Source of the DNA: Methylotenera sp.
GTDB lineage: Bacteria; Pseudomonadota; Gammaproteobacteria; Burkholderiales; Methylophilaceae
DNA: 64,000 nt
Direction of reading: 5' to 3'
NCBI RefSeq assembly: GCF_029946165.1
Contig: NZ_JAQSDZ010000010.1
Location: 62,001-126,000, forward strand
Notes under the pieces: model-generated
Databases searched by the model: none
The model's input: the letters and a program-made list of their open reading frames with translations, nothing else
What the model was told of the DNA's origin: nothing
Shown here: positions 14,940 to 23,905 of the stretch, piece by piece
How the letters are laid out: each line of letters opens with the position of its first letter
Numbering within the stretch: the first letter of the stretch is position 1
Translations under genes and position numbers: made by a program

Positions 14940-15057
14940 GATTTCCTCGGCTACTGATTATGAATTCTTACCTTTTTCGGGCCAACATCAATCCGCTTAA
15001 CTATATTTTCATTAAAAAATAGAAGCTCAATAATATGACGCAATTATAAAGGTTGCG

Positions 15058-15063
15058 ATTATA
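15058..15063 (-). promoter_or_regulatory. Candidate -10 box for the petABC-sspAB operon
   Basis: A perfect TATAAT in transcript sense, about 118 bases before the petA start, within an AT-rich 179-base gap. The -35 region at 16-18 bp spacing is poor (TTTAAT/TTAATT). It is the best match in the gap, but AT-rich DNA produces such boxes by chance. Confidence 0.35.
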
Positions 15064-15118
15064 CAATTCTTTACAAGTAAATTAAAGCTTTATTTTATAA
15101 GTAATTGATATAAAACAA

Positions 15119-15868
15119 TTAAATTGGATTTTTTATATCTATAAACTCGTGCTGTAAATTAAACTTTTCAGCTAAATGTTGCCCTAATGCTTGTACGCCA
15201 TAACGTTCCGTTACATGATGCCCCGCAGAAATATATGACACGCCCGATTCAATGGATTGATGGGTAGTTTGTTCTGAGATTTCTCCGCTAATATAAACAT
15301 CCACCCCAAGCTCAATTGCAGTATCTATATAGCCTTGTGCTGCACCTGTGCACCAAGCAACTTTCTTGACTATTTTCTGTGGGTCGCCAATGATTAATGG
15401 CGTACGTTGCAAAGTTGATTCAATCTGTGCGGCAAATACCGCTAGCGTGACAGGTTTAATTAACTCGCCATAAGCAATCAGTTTAGACTCTCCGGCAAAA
15501 CCATCAGCACGAATATCCAATAGCCGTCCAAGCTGTACATTGTTGCCAAACTCTGTATGCGCATCTAATGGCAAATGATAGGCCATTAAGTTCAAGTCAT
15601 TTTTCAGTAAAAATGCTAAGCGATTGCGTTTAATTCCGACCACTCTTGGATCTTCATTACGCCAAAAATAACCATGGTGCACTAGAATCAAGTCAGCATT
15701 GATTTGATTAGCGGCTTCTAACAACGCCATGCTGGCGGTCACGCCGGTGACCACTTTTCTGACTTCTACTCTACCTTCTACCTGCAGGCCATTAGGGCAG
15801 TAATCTTTGAAGCGTTCAACCTGCATAAGTTCTTGAGTATAATGTAGCAACTCGTTCAGTTTTACCAT
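15119..15868 (-). CDS. Nif3-like dinuclear metal centre protein (YbgI family)
   Basis: A member of the widespread Nif3/YbgI family, which forms toroidal hexamers with a di-metal site; family members have been linked to GTP cyclohydrolase type I-like activity, but the role here is unknown. It has 249 residues. Metal-ligand motifs are LILVHHGYFW (about residues 60-69), AYHLPLDAHTE (about 95-105) and, near the C-terminus, ISAGHHVTERYGV. It is encoded divergently from the DegS-like protease, an association seen in other betaproteobacteria. Confidence 0.9.
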   Translation of the reverse strand: MVKLNELLHYTQELMQVERFKDYCPNGLQVEGRVEVRKVVTGVTASMALLEAANQINADLILVHHGYFWRNEDPRVVGIKRNRLAFLLKNDLNLMAYHLPLDAHTEFGNNVQLGRLLDIRADGFAGESKLIAYGELIKPVTLAVFAAQIESTLQRTPLIIGDPQKIVKKVAWCTGAAQGYIDTAIELGVDVYISGEISEQTTHQSIESGVSYISAGHHVTERYGVQALGQHLAEKFNLQHEFIDIKNPI

Positions 15869-15991
15869 ATTTACGACCTTTTATCCCATCACTCTTGAAT
15901 ATTCGCTAGAATAGCCTGATATTACATTGCGTACTTAACATTACATAAAAACAAGCATTATTCATAAACATCACTACATGTATCCATTCAA

Positions 15992-17176
15992 ATGAACAAT
16001 CAACTACATCAAAAATTATGGCTCATTTTTGCTCAGACTGTAACGGTTTGTTTAGCATTGGTGTTTGTGTTACGTCTTTTTTTTCCCAGCTTACTTGAAA
16101 ACATGCTTACTAAATCTAGTAAACCAGTGCTGGTTAAGCAGGTTAGCCCTAATGCGAGCGTAATTCCAATTGGGTCTTATAATCTCGCTGTAAAAAAAGC
16201 GATGCCTTCTGTTGTTAATATTTTTACTAGTAAAAAAGCGCCGGACAATCCACATCAAAAATATTTAGATGACCCAGCTTTTAGACAGTTTTTTGGTGAT
16301 CAATTTGATGATCCTGATACTCAAGCTCAGCCTGAAACCAGTCTTGGATCAGGCGTAATAGTCAGTGAACAGGGCTTAATTTTAACCAATAATCATGTTG
16401 TAGCGTCAGCCGACGAAATCGAAATTGCACTCGCCGATGGCCGTAAAATGTCTGCCAAGGTTGTTGGGACTGATCCCGAAACCGATTTAGCTTTAATTAA
16501 AATTGAAGCGGACAACTTACCTGCAATCACTTTTGCCAGCTCAGACACTTTAGCCGTTGGAGATGTTGTTCTGGCTATTGGCAATCCATTTGGCGTTGGG
16601 CAAACAGTAACACAAGGAATTATTAGTGCGCTTGGGCGAAACCACTTAGGCATTAATACTTTTGAAAACTTTATTCAAACCGATGCATCAATCAATCCAG
16701 GCAATTCTGGAGGCGCGTTAATCAACACGGATGGTAACTTAGTCGGTATTAATAGTGCTATTTATTCCCGCAGTGGGGGCTCCATGGGTATAGGCTTTGC
16801 TATCCCTGCAACATTGGCACGCCAAGTCATGGATCAAATTGTTAGTCAAGGTAACGTGACTAGAGGCTGGATTGGTATTGAGGCGCAAGACATCACACCT
16901 GAACTCGCTGAATCATTCAAACTACCAGCGGCAGAAGGTGCGTTAATTGCTGGGGTGCTTAAGAATAGTCCTGCTGAAAAAGCTGGGTTACACGCGGGTG
17001 ATGTCTTATTGACGATTGATAACAAACCGATAGCTGACACGAGTACTATGCTAACTTTAATTGCCGCACTCACGCCAAACAAAAAAGTCACGTTTAAAAT
17101 TGCAAGAGCAGAAGAACGACTAAATATCGCAGTAATGATTGGTAAGCGCCCAAAACCTATCATCGAAAAAGACTAA
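15992..17176 (+). CDS. Membrane-anchored periplasmic serine protease, DegS/AlgW type (HtrA family)
   Basis: An S1C serine protease with a single PDZ domain. It has 394 residues: an N-terminal membrane anchor (about 9-34), a trypsin-like domain with catalytic H135 (NNHVV), D165 (TDLALIK) and S239 (PGNSGG), and one PDZ domain from about residue 290 to 385. One anchor and one PDZ fits DegS/AlgW, which cleave anti-sigma factors upon outer-membrane stress, better than the two-PDZ DegP/DegQ proteins. An ECF sigma factor gene lies 42 kb away, but no functional link is shown. It converges on tatC with a 21-base gap. Confidence 0.9.
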   Translation: MNNQLHQKLWLIFAQTVTVCLALVFVLRLFFPSLLENMLTKSSKPVLVKQVSPNASVIPIGSYNLAVKKAMPSVVNIFTSKKAPDNPHQKYLDDPAFRQFFGDQFDDPDTQAQPETSLGSGVIVSEQGLILTNNHVVASADEIEIALADGRKMSAKVVGTDPETDLALIKIEADNLPAITFASSDTLAVGDVVLAIGNPFGVGQTVTQGIISALGRNHLGINTFENFIQTDASINPGNSGGALINTDGNLVGINSAIYSRSGGSMGIGFAIPATLARQVMDQIVSQGNVTRGWIGIEAQDITPELAESFKLPAAEGALIAGVLKNSPAEKAGLHAGDVLLTIDNKPIADTSTMLTLIAALTPNKKVTFKIARAEERLNIAVMIGKRPKPIIEKD

Positions 17177-17197
17177 ACGATTGTTATCTTTATTTGT

Positions 17198-17956
17198 TTA
17201 TTGAGTCTCGCCTTTGGAAATAGGTGGTTGTATGTTCTGGGTGGGGGTTTGCTTAGTAAATGAAGCTACAATTAGACCAAGCTCGAATAGCAGCCAGATA
17301 GGTACAGCTAGCATAAACTGAGAAATGATATCTGGTGGTGTAAATATCGCTCCGATAATAAACGCACCAACCACCACGTAGCCACGCGCCTCTTTAAGTT
17401 GAGCGATTGTTAGCCAACCAAAGCGCACGGTCATGACCACTGCGATAGGTACTTGAAATGCCAAACCGAATGCGAAAAATAAGGTTAATACAAAATCCAA
17501 GTAGTTGCCTATGTCAGTCATCACCGCAACGCCTATTGGTGCTGAACCTACAATGAACCCAAAGACTACAGGGAACACCGCAAAATAGGCAAATGCCATA
17601 CCTGCTAAAAAAAGCAAGCTACTAGCAATAATCATGGGGATCATGAATTTCTTCTCATGCGAATAAAGCCCAGGCGCGATAAATGCCCAAACTTGATACA
17701 TGGTATGCGGTAAGGAAACAATAAAAGCTGCCATCATAGCTACTTTCATTGGTACAAAGAATGGTGTGGTAACCGCGGTAGCAATCATTTGGCCACCTGC
17801 TGGTAGCTTACTTAACAAGGGCGCGGCGAGTAGTGCGTAAATCTTGTTAGCAAAAGGGAAAAACCCGATAAAGACAATAATAAAGCCTAGCACGACGCGC
17901 AATAAGCGGTCGCGCAACTCAATCAAATGTGAAATGAAATTATCTGTAGGGGTCAC
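17198..17956 (-). CDS. tatC: Twin-arginine translocase subunit TatC
   Basis: Polytopic receptor for twin-arginine signal peptides. It has 252 residues with six predicted membrane helices. It begins with the conserved FISHLIELRDRLLR and contains the PHTMYQVWAFIAPGLYSHEKK loop typical of TatC. It is the last gene of the tatA-tatB-tatC set (6-base gaps), which follows hinT and the his genes. Confidence 0.97.
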   Translation of the reverse strand: MTPTDNFISHLIELRDRLLRVVLGFIIVFIGFFPFANKIYALLAAPLLSKLPAGGQMIATAVTTPFFVPMKVAMMAAFIVSLPHTMYQVWAFIAPGLYSHEKKFMIPMIIASSLLFLAGMAFAYFAVFPVVFGFIVGSAPIGVAVMTDIGNYLDFVLTLFFAFGLAFQVPIAVVMTVRFGWLTIAQLKEARGYVVVGAFIIGAIFTPPDIISQFMLAVPIWLLFELGLIVASFTKQTPTQNIQPPISKGETQ

Positions 17957-17962
17957 TTGCGT

Positions 17963-18391
17963 TTATTCGGTTTTTGGTACTTTTTTAGTGCGAGTTCTTT
18001 TGACTATGGGTTTTGTATCTTTAGTGTTCATACTAGCTTTAATATCAAGAGAATTTACATCTATCGATTCTGCTTCTGAAGCACTGAGACTATCAGTTTC
18101 TAATTTAAACTCAGAAAAACCCTGAGAAACCGAACCTAAGTTCTCCTGCACGTTTGATTCAATAGTCTCTTTGGTCTTAGTGACAGTATCTTGAATCTCT
18201 TGTTGTAACTGTTGCAATTCTTGAAAACGCACATCTCGATTCACCTCTTCCTTCACTTGAGCCACATACCGTTGCATGCGTCCCGCAAGTGCGCCAAGGG
18301 TTCGCGCTACTTTTGGGAGCTTCTCTGGCCCTATAACTATCAAAGCCACCACAGTTATCATGATTAACTCTGAGAAAGAAACATCAAACAT
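17963..18391 (-). CDS. tatB: Sec-independent protein translocase subunit TatB
   Basis: Partner of TatC in the Tat receptor complex. It has 142 residues. An N-terminal membrane helix (MFDVSFSELIMITVVALIVIG) is followed by the conserved hinge GPEKLPKVARTLG and a long amphipathic helix; the C-terminal third is low-complexity and basic at the end. It lies between tatA and tatC with 6-base gaps. Confidence 0.95.
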   Translation of the reverse strand: MFDVSFSELIMITVVALIVIGPEKLPKVARTLGALAGRMQRYVAQVKEEVNRDVRFQELQQLQQEIQDTVTKTKETIESNVQENLGSVSQGFSEFKLETDSLSASEAESIDVNSLDIKASMNTKDTKPIVKRTRTKKVPKTE

Positions 18392-18397
18392 TTTTCG

Positions 18398-18604
18398 TTA
18401 TTGCTTAGTTTTGTTCGTGACTTCACCTTCTATAGTATTACTCGTCTCTTTGTTATCAGTAAGCTTATCATCACGCATGGCTTTTTTGAACTCATTTACC
18501 GCGCCGCCCACATCACCGCCAATATTTTTTAGCTTTTTAGTTCCAAATACCAATACCACAATCAACAATACAATTAACCAATGCCAAATGCTAAATGAAC
18601 CCAT
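18398..18604 (-). CDS. tatA: Sec-independent protein translocase subunit TatA
   Basis: Pore-forming component of the Tat system, 68 residues. A membrane helix ([15 protein letters not shown]) is followed by the TatA hinge [20 protein letters not shown] and a charged tail. It starts the tatABC genes, 21 bases behind hinT. Confidence 0.96.
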   Translation of the reverse strand: MGSFSIWHWLIVLLIVVLVFGTKKLKNIGGDVGGAVNEFKKAMRDDKLTDNKETSNTIEGEVTNKTKQ

Positions 18605-18625
18605 GATAATTCTCCAGAAATATAA

Positions 18626-18964
18626 TTAAGCTGCAAGTGGCAAGTTACCACCACCCAGCACATGAACATGAATATGAAACACTAACTGACCGCCATCTTT
18701 ACCAGTATTGATAAGTGTCTTGAAACCTGCCAAACCTTGCTCTTTTGCAAGCTTTGGTGCGAGTAAAAGCATTTTACCCAGCAAACTTTGATGCTGCGCT
18801 TCACAACTTGCAAGACTTTCAATATGCAATTTTGGCACAATTAAAAAATGTACTTTAGCGGACGGATTAATGTCATTAAAGGCTATCACATCGTCATCTT
18901 CATAGATTTTCTTAGCAGGAATACTGCCATCGATTATTTTACAAAAAATACAATCAGCACTCAT
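18626..18964 (-). CDS. hinT: HIT family purine nucleoside phosphoramidase (HinT type)
   Basis: A small histidine-triad hydrolase of adenosine phosphoramidates, 112 residues. It opens [24 protein letters not shown] and carries the histidine triad HIHVHVLGG near the C-terminus. Its start overlaps the hisE stop by one base, so it is co-translated with the his genes. This hisE-HIT-tat order is common in betaproteobacteria. Confidence 0.93.
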   Translation of the reverse strand: MSADCIFCKIIDGSIPAKKIYEDDDVIAFNDINPSAKVHFLIVPKLHIESLASCEAQHQSLLGKMLLLAPKLAKEQGLAGFKTLINTGKDGGQLVFHIHVHVLGGGNLPLAA

Positions 18965-19293
18965 TATTTTGCGCCCTCTTCTGTTCTAGAAGCCTTTTCT
19001 ACCAAGCCTGAAAGACCTTCGCGTCTTGCTAGCTCGTCTAAAACATCTTGCGGCTTTAAACCTGCTTTTGCCAACATGACTAAAGTATGAAACCATAAAT
19101 CTGCAGTTTCATAAATAAGATGTTCATTATCGCCATTCTTCGCCGCAATAATAGTTTCAGCAGCTTCTTCACCGACTTTTTTTAGAATGCTATCCATGCC
19201 TTTGGCATATAGTTTAGCCACATAAGAAGTTTGTGGATCCGCGTTCTTACGCTGCTCTAATAATTCCGCCAAGCGATTTAATGTTTCACTCAC
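18964..19293 (-). CDS. hisE: Phosphoribosyl-ATP pyrophosphohydrolase
   Basis: Second step of histidine synthesis, converting phosphoribosyl-ATP to phosphoribosyl-AMP. It has 109 residues and is a stand-alone protein, not fused to hisI. The MazG-like helical motif [18 protein letters not shown] and the following YETADLWFH are visible. It overlaps hisI by 8 bases and hinT by one. Confidence 0.95.
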   Translation of the reverse strand: MSETLNRLAELLEQRKNADPQTSYVAKLYAKGMDSILKKVGEEAAETIIAAKNGDNEHLIYETADLWFHTLVMLAKAGLKPQDVLDELARREGLSGLVEKASRTEEGAK

Positions 19294-19684
19294 TTTTTTT
19301 AACTTCCGTGTATATTTCGTCTGGGTTCTTGATGACTGGCTGATCTACAAGCCACTCGTCATTTTCAAGTTTTTTAAAAAAACAGTTATGTCGTCCAGTA
19401 TGACAAGCAATGCCACCGACTTGTTCTACATTAATTAAAACAACATCTTCATCGCAGTCTAAGCGAATCTCATGCACAAGTTGTACATGACCCGACTCTT
19501 CGCCTTTGCGCCATAATTTATTACGCGAACGCGACCAATAAACGGCTTGCTTAGTAGCATTAGTGAGCTGCAAAGCTTCGCGATTCATCCATGCAAACAT
19601 GAGTATGCGTCTAGTATTGTGCTCTTGAGCGATGACGGGCACAAGCCCGTTAGCATCCCAGTTTATATCATCTAACCAACTCAA
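19286..19684 (-). CDS. hisI: Phosphoribosyl-AMP cyclohydrolase
   Basis: Third step of histidine synthesis; opens the adenine ring of PR-AMP with a zinc-dependent reaction. It has 132 residues. The conserved [11 protein letters not shown] motif is followed by [18 protein letters not shown], the metal-site DCDEDV, and [10 protein letters not shown]. Its start overlaps the hisF stop by 4 bases. Confidence 0.96.
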   Translation of the reverse strand: MSWLDDINWDANGLVPVIAQEHNTRRILMFAWMNREALQLTNATKQAVYWSRSRNKLWRKGEESGHVQLVHEIRLDCDEDVVLINVEQVGGIACHTGRHNCFFKKLENDEWLVDQPVIKNPDEIYTEVKKSE

Positions 19685-20445
19685 AGTCTGACCTCAATAC
19701 CATTTTTTTGCATATATTCTTTGGCCTGTTTAACGGTATATTCACCATAGTGAAAAATGCTGGCAGCAAGAACAGCATCTGCACCGCCATCTTTTACGCC
19801 ATCAACCAAATGCTGCAAGTTTCCCACACCGCCAGAAGCAATAATTGGCACGTCAACCGCATTTGAAATAGCTCTATTTAATGGGTTATTGAAGCCAATT
19901 TTCGTCCCATCTCTATCCATACTCGTAACTAACAGTTCGCCAGCACCAAGTTTAGCCATATATTCAGCCCACTTAACAGCATCCAAGCCGGTAGCTTTAC
20001 GCCCACCGTGGGTAAAAACTTCCCATTCAAAGGATTGGTTATCTACTTTTTTAGCATCAATCGCCACAACGATACACTGCGAACCAAATCTACTTGCCGC
20101 ATCTTGTACCATTTGTGGGTTAAGTACTGCGGTGGTATTAATACTGACTTTGTCAGCACCTGCATTTAACAATCTGCGCACATCTTCAACTTCTCGAACC
20201 CCACCCCCTACCGTGAGTGGAATAAAGACTTGCGCTGCAACTTCTTCAATAATATGTAGAATCAAGCCTCGATTATCTGAGCTGGCAGTAATATCTAAAA
20301 AAGTAAGCTCGTCTGCGCCTTGTTCATCATAGCGCTTGGCAATTTCTACAGGGTCGCCTGCGTCGCGCAACTCTAAAAAGTTAATGCCCTTAACAACGCG
20401 TCCATTAGTTACATCTAAGCAAGGGATAATGCGTTTAGCGAGCAC
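19681..20445 (-). CDS. hisF: Imidazole glycerol phosphate synthase, cyclase subunit
   Basis: Together with HisH makes imidazole glycerol phosphate and AICAR. It is a (beta/alpha)8 barrel of 254 residues. The two catalytic aspartates are in [14 protein letters not shown] (D11) and in [13 protein letters not shown]. It overlaps hisA by 11 bases and hisI by 4, a tight translational unit. Confidence 0.97.
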   Translation of the reverse strand: MLAKRIIPCLDVTNGRVVKGINFLELRDAGDPVEIAKRYDEQGADELTFLDITASSDNRGLILHIIEEVAAQVFIPLTVGGGVREVEDVRRLLNAGADKVSINTTAVLNPQMVQDAASRFGSQCIVVAIDAKKVDNQSFEWEVFTHGGRKATGLDAVKWAEYMAKLGAGELLVTSMDRDGTKIGFNNPLNRAISNAVDVPIIASGGVGNLQHLVDGVKDGGADAVLAASIFHYGEYTVKQAKEYMQKNGIEVRL

Positions 20446-21178
20446 TTAATTCATCCGCTAGTTGTTGTGCCGCAGCGAAATCAAGCGTTCCTTCATAAAT
20501 TGCGCGGCCAGTAATGGTACCGATAATGCCCTCACTTGCCACTGCACATAGCTTACGCACGTCGTCTAAATTAGTCACGCCACCAGAAGCAATCACGGGG
20601 ATTGTTAAGGCTTGCGCTAAAGCAACCGTCGCCTCAATATTCACGCCAGTTAACATGCCATCACGTCCAATGTCGGTATAGACGATGGAGCTGACGCCAT
20701 AACCTTCGAATTTTTTCGCCAAATCAATCACATCGTGACCTGTGAGTTTTGACCAACCATCCACAGCCACTTTGCCTTCTTTAGCATCCAAACCGACGAT
20801 TATTTGACCTGGAAACGCATCACAAGCTTCATGCAAGAAACCTGGATTCTTTACCGCTGCGGTACCGATAATCACATAATCAATGCCATCATCAAGATAA
20901 CGCTCTATCGTTTCAAGGTCGCGAATACCTCCACCGAGTTGAATAGGGATTTCACCGCCGACCGCACGTACAATAGATTTAATTGCAGCTTCATTAATCG
21001 GCTTACCTGCAAATGCGCCGTTTAAATCAACTAAATGTAAGCGCTTGCCACCGCTATCTACCCAATGGCGCGCCATGGCGCCTGGGTCTTCAGAAAATAC
21101 GGTGGACTCTTCCATTAAGCCTTGTTTTAGTCTTACACAGTGGCCGTCTTTAAGATCAATTGCTGGGATAATTAACAT
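20435..21178 (-). CDS. hisA: ProFAR isomerase (phosphoribosylformimino-5-aminoimidazole carboxamide ribotide isomerase)
   Basis: Amadori-type isomerase, fourth step of histidine synthesis. It is a (beta/alpha)8 barrel of 247 residues, paralogous to HisF. The first catalytic Asp is in [20 protein letters not shown] (D8), and the second is in [12 protein letters not shown]. It lies 84 bases behind hisH. Confidence 0.97.
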   Translation of the reverse strand: MLIIPAIDLKDGHCVRLKQGLMEESTVFSEDPGAMARHWVDSGGKRLHLVDLNGAFAGKPINEAAIKSIVRAVGGEIPIQLGGGIRDLETIERYLDDGIDYVIIGTAAVKNPGFLHEACDAFPGQIIVGLDAKEGKVAVDGWSKLTGHDVIDLAKKFEGYGVSSIVYTDIGRDGMLTGVNIEATVALAQALTIPVIASGGVTNLDDVRKLCAVASEGIIGTITGRAIYEGTLDFAAAQQLADELSAR

Positions 21179-21262
21179 AATGATTTGATATTGATTGATT
21201 AAATAATAATTGAAATTAAGCGATTAAAAAAATTGTAAAAATGACTCTAATATTAGCTTGAA

Positions 21263-21922
21263 TTAAGGTAACCAGTTTACGAAATTGCTTAACATTTGCA
21301 AGCCTGCCGTTGCACTTTTTTCTGGGTGAAACTGCACTGCAAATAAGTTATCTTTCGCTATCGCGCTGGTAAACCGTTTAGGATATTCGCTATAGCCTCC
21401 GACAATGGCTAAATCATCTGGCTGAACGTAATAACTATGCACATAGTAAAAACGCGCACCATCTTCTATATTGCTCCATAAAGCATGTGCTTGCGACTGT
21501 TGGTTAAGGCTCTGATAAACCTGATTCCAGCCCATATGTGGGACTTTTAACTTTGCACCATTCGCATCATGCATTTCAGCTGCAGCAAAGCGCTTAACAG
21601 TGCCTTTAAACAAACCTAACCCAGCTGCATCACCTTCTTCAGAGTGTTCAAAAAGCATTTGCAAACCGATGCAAATGCCCAGAAATGGCTTATTACTAGC
21701 AGCATGAATGACTGAGTCGCGCAAGCCTCTAGCATCTAACTCACGAATACAATCCGGCATAGCGCCCTGACCTGGAAATACGATGCGCTCAGCATTTGCT
21801 ATATCGACAGGGTTGCTGGTCACCAATACGTGTTTATTAGGTGCGACATGCTCTAGCGCTTTAGACACTGAGCGCAAATTGCCCATGCCATAATCAACTA
21901 CTGCTATATCAATTTTTCTCAT
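21263..21922 (-). CDS. hisH: Imidazole glycerol phosphate synthase, glutaminase subunit
   Basis: Class I glutamine amidotransferase that supplies ammonia to HisF. It has 219 residues. The nucleophile C84 is in LGICIGLQMLFE, and the catalytic His and Glu are in AVQFHPEKS near the C-terminus. It begins with the conserved VDYGMGNLRSVSKALE. Confidence 0.97.
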   Translation of the reverse strand: MRKIDIAVVDYGMGNLRSVSKALEHVAPNKHVLVTSNPVDIANAERIVFPGQGAMPDCIRELDARGLRDSVIHAASNKPFLGICIGLQMLFEHSEEGDAAGLGLFKGTVKRFAAAEMHDANGAKLKVPHMGWNQVYQSLNQQSQAHALWSNIEDGARFYYVHSYYVQPDDLAIVGGYSEYPKRFTSAIAKDNLFAVQFHPEKSATAGLQMLSNFVNWLP

Positions 21923-21970
21923 ACTACAATTTTCATGGGGTTGCCGCTCAAGCGTTACAAGGGCTTATGC

Positions 21971-22558
21971 TTATAAACTTCCTTTGGTGGATGGCATAAT
22001 GCCTGCCATGCGTGAGTCTTGCTCAACAGCCATTCGCAACGCACGTCCAAAAGCTTTAAAAATCGTTTCGGCTTGATGATGAGCGTTATGACCCTTTAGG
22101 TTATCTATATGCAAAGTGACATTGGCGTGATTGACAAAACCTTGAAAGAACTCATGGATTAAATCAACATCGAATTCACCAATTGAAGCACGCGTGAATA
22201 CACAGCCAAACTCCAAGCCTGGTCGTCCAGAAATATCTAGCACTACACGCGACAAAGCCTCATCCAGCGGAACATAAGCGTGCCCATAACGACGTATGCC
22301 TTTTTTATCACCTATCGCTTTAGCAAAGGCTTGTCCAATTGTTATTCCAATATCTTCTACAGTGTGATGGGCATCAATATGCAAATCACCTTTAGCGTTG
22401 ACGCTAATATCCATCATGCCGTGACGGGCGATTTGGTCTAGCATATGATCTAAAAAACCTAAACCAGTACTAAATTGTGAAACGCCAGTGCCATCTAAAT
22501 TAATGGCGACTGTGATTTGTGTTTCTAAGGTATTTCTAACTACTTCCGCAGATCGCAT
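21971..22558 (-). CDS. hisB: Imidazoleglycerol-phosphate dehydratase
   Basis: Dehydrates IGP to imidazole acetol phosphate. It has 195 residues, the dehydratase domain only. No HisN-type phosphatase domain is attached, unlike the bifunctional E. coli HisB, so the histidinol-phosphate phosphatase must be encoded elsewhere. The metal-binding motifs [11 protein letters not shown] and [19 protein letters not shown] are intact. A 264-base gap with a terminator separates it from hps upstream. Confidence 0.97.
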   Translation of the reverse strand: MRSAEVVRNTLETQITVAINLDGTGVSQFSTGLGFLDHMLDQIARHGMMDISVNAKGDLHIDAHHTVEDIGITIGQAFAKAIGDKKGIRRYGHAYVPLDEALSRVVLDISGRPGLEFGCVFTRASIGEFDVDLIHEFFQGFVNHANVTLHIDNLKGHNAHHQAETIFKAFGRALRMAVEQDSRMAGIMPSTKGSL

Positions 22559-22706
22559 ATTGAATCACTTAAGCTAAAGTGCATATTATTGACAAGTAAA
22601 TATTTTAACCTAAACCAGATGCTATTGGTCTTTTTGAAGACATTAAAGCTACATCATTCTGTAATTATTAATTGATTCAATAAAATATGGAATAAGAAGC
22701 AATAAA

Positions 22707-22736
22707 GCCTAGCAAGATTACATATCTTAACTAGGC
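22707..22736 (-). terminator. Rho-independent terminator downstream of hps
   Basis: Arms GCCTAG (22707-22712) and CTAGGC (22731-22736) with an inner AAGAT/ATCTT stem. In the transcript they are followed by TTTATTGCTTC. A second hairpin, CTTAGCT (22781-22787) and AGCTAAG (22797-22803), stands nearer the hps stop. The 264-base hps-hisB gap has no other feature that I can see. The terminator implies that much hps mRNA ends before hisB. Confidence 0.6.
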
Positions 22737-22822
22737 CTCATTCATTAGCATACGCTAATACGTAATTACAATTTCTCTCACTTAGCTGTATTCATTAGCT
22801 AAGCGATTATAGTAATTAATAA

Positions 22823-23677
22823 TTACTGTGCTGCTTCTGGTGCTGCTTCAACTGGTGCAGCTTCTTCAACAGGTGCAGCTTCCATTGGAGCAACTTCAGC
22901 TGGTTCAGTTGCAACTGGAGCATCTGCAGCTGGAACTTCTGTAGCATCTGGTTTTTTAGCACTAAGTAAAGCAAACAATATTACTAAAACAACAGCACCG
23001 ATGATCCATGGTAAGAATTTCTTAGCACCACCAGCACTAGCATTAGCACCGTGAGCGATTGCTGTAATTTCAGCAGCAGCGGCAGCAGGGTCAGCAGCAC
23101 CGTAAATAGCAGCACCTGCAACAATGATAGTTGCGCCAGCATCTTTAACTTGTTGTGTTGTTGCAGCTTTAACGCCACCAGCAACTGAAATATCAACGCC
23201 TAGGTTCAAAGCAGCAACCATACCTAAGTCATTGAATGGTGTTTGACCAGCAGCCTGCTGATCTAAACCAGTATGAACGCCAATGATGTGCGCGCCTAAT
23301 TTAGCCACTTCAATAGTACGTGCTTTTTTATCAGCTACGTTGATCAAATCAACTTGAGCTTTTTTGCCGTATTTGTTAGCAACATCGATTACGCCTTTGA
23401 TTGTACCGATATCAGCAGTACCTAGAACTGTACAGATGTCAGCACCAGCTTTGTAGAATGGCTCAGCTTCATAGAAACCAGCATCCATTGTTTTCAAGTC
23501 AACCAAAATTTTGTTGTTTGGGAACTTAGCGCGTAAAACTTCTAACAATTTGATACCATTATGCTTAATGCAAGGTGTACCAATTTCCAAAATATCTACG
23601 TGTGGAGCAACTTTGGTTGCTAAGGCGACGGTACCGTCGAAATCTAATGAATCTAATGCCATTTGGGTTTGAGCCAT
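22823..23677 (-). CDS. hps: 3-hexulose-6-phosphate synthase with C-terminal transmembrane helix and Ala/Pro/Glu tail
   Basis: Condenses formaldehyde with ribulose 5-phosphate, the entry step of the ribulose monophosphate cycle in methylotrophs. Residues 1 to about 210 form the full OMP-decarboxylase-superfamily barrel, with the D60-x-K62-x-x-D65 motif and the phosphate-binding AGGVK near 167. Canonical HPS ends near residue 210. Here a Gly/Ala linker, a 20-residue hydrophobic segment (221-240, FLPWIIGAVVLVILFALLSA), two lysines and a 42-residue acidic Ala/Pro/Glu tail follow, 284 residues in all. A strong GGAGGA ribosome site precedes the ATG. It is inserted between hisC and hisB, with its own leader and terminator. 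The hydrophobic helix strongly suggests membrane attachment; this is inferred. Confidence 0.93.
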   Translation of the reverse strand: MAQTQMALDSLDFDGTVALATKVAPHVDILEIGTPCIKHNGIKLLEVLRAKFPNNKILVDLKTMDAGFYEAEPFYKAGADICTVLGTADIGTIKGVIDVANKYGKKAQVDLINVADKKARTIEVAKLGAHIIGVHTGLDQQAAGQTPFNDLGMVAALNLGVDISVAGGVKAATTQQVKDAGATIIVAGAAIYGAADPAAAAAEITAIAHGANASAGGAKKFLPWIIGAVVLVILFALLSAKKPDATEVPAADAPVATEPAEVAPMEAAPVEEAAPVEAAPEAAQ

Positions 23678-23777
23678 GCTACATCCTCCAACTAAAAATA
23701 AACCATAACTGATTTATTTAGATTAAAAATACAAAGTGAGTTAATTTTTTATTTGTGTATAAAACACACATTTCGCG

Positions 23778-23786
23778 ATAATAACA
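23778..23786 (-). promoter_or_regulatory. Candidate extended -10 promoter of hps
   Basis: In transcript sense the sequence TGTTATTAT (TGn plus TATTAT) lies about 100 bases before the hps start in the 228-base hisC-hps gap. No good -35 box accompanies it, as is common with extended -10 promoters. The leader is AT-rich, with GTGT/ACAC inverted repeats, and ends in a strong Shine-Dalgarno, TTGGAGGA. A dedicated promoter would fit high expression of a central methylotrophy enzyme; it is only a prediction. Confidence 0.35.
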
Positions 23787-23905
23787 CGCACTTAATGTGA
23801 AATTACAAACTTTTTTTGCTTATTTTTAATGTTTCGGGGATTTTCTAGCATTTCCTCACTAAACTACAGCGAATAATACGGGTTAAGCTAACTTTTTCGT
23901 ATATC

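Noticed and set aside
19757-20332. A 191-codon open frame on the plus strand.
   Set aside because: It is fully antisense to hisF, with a composition expected of a shadow frame and no ribosome site.
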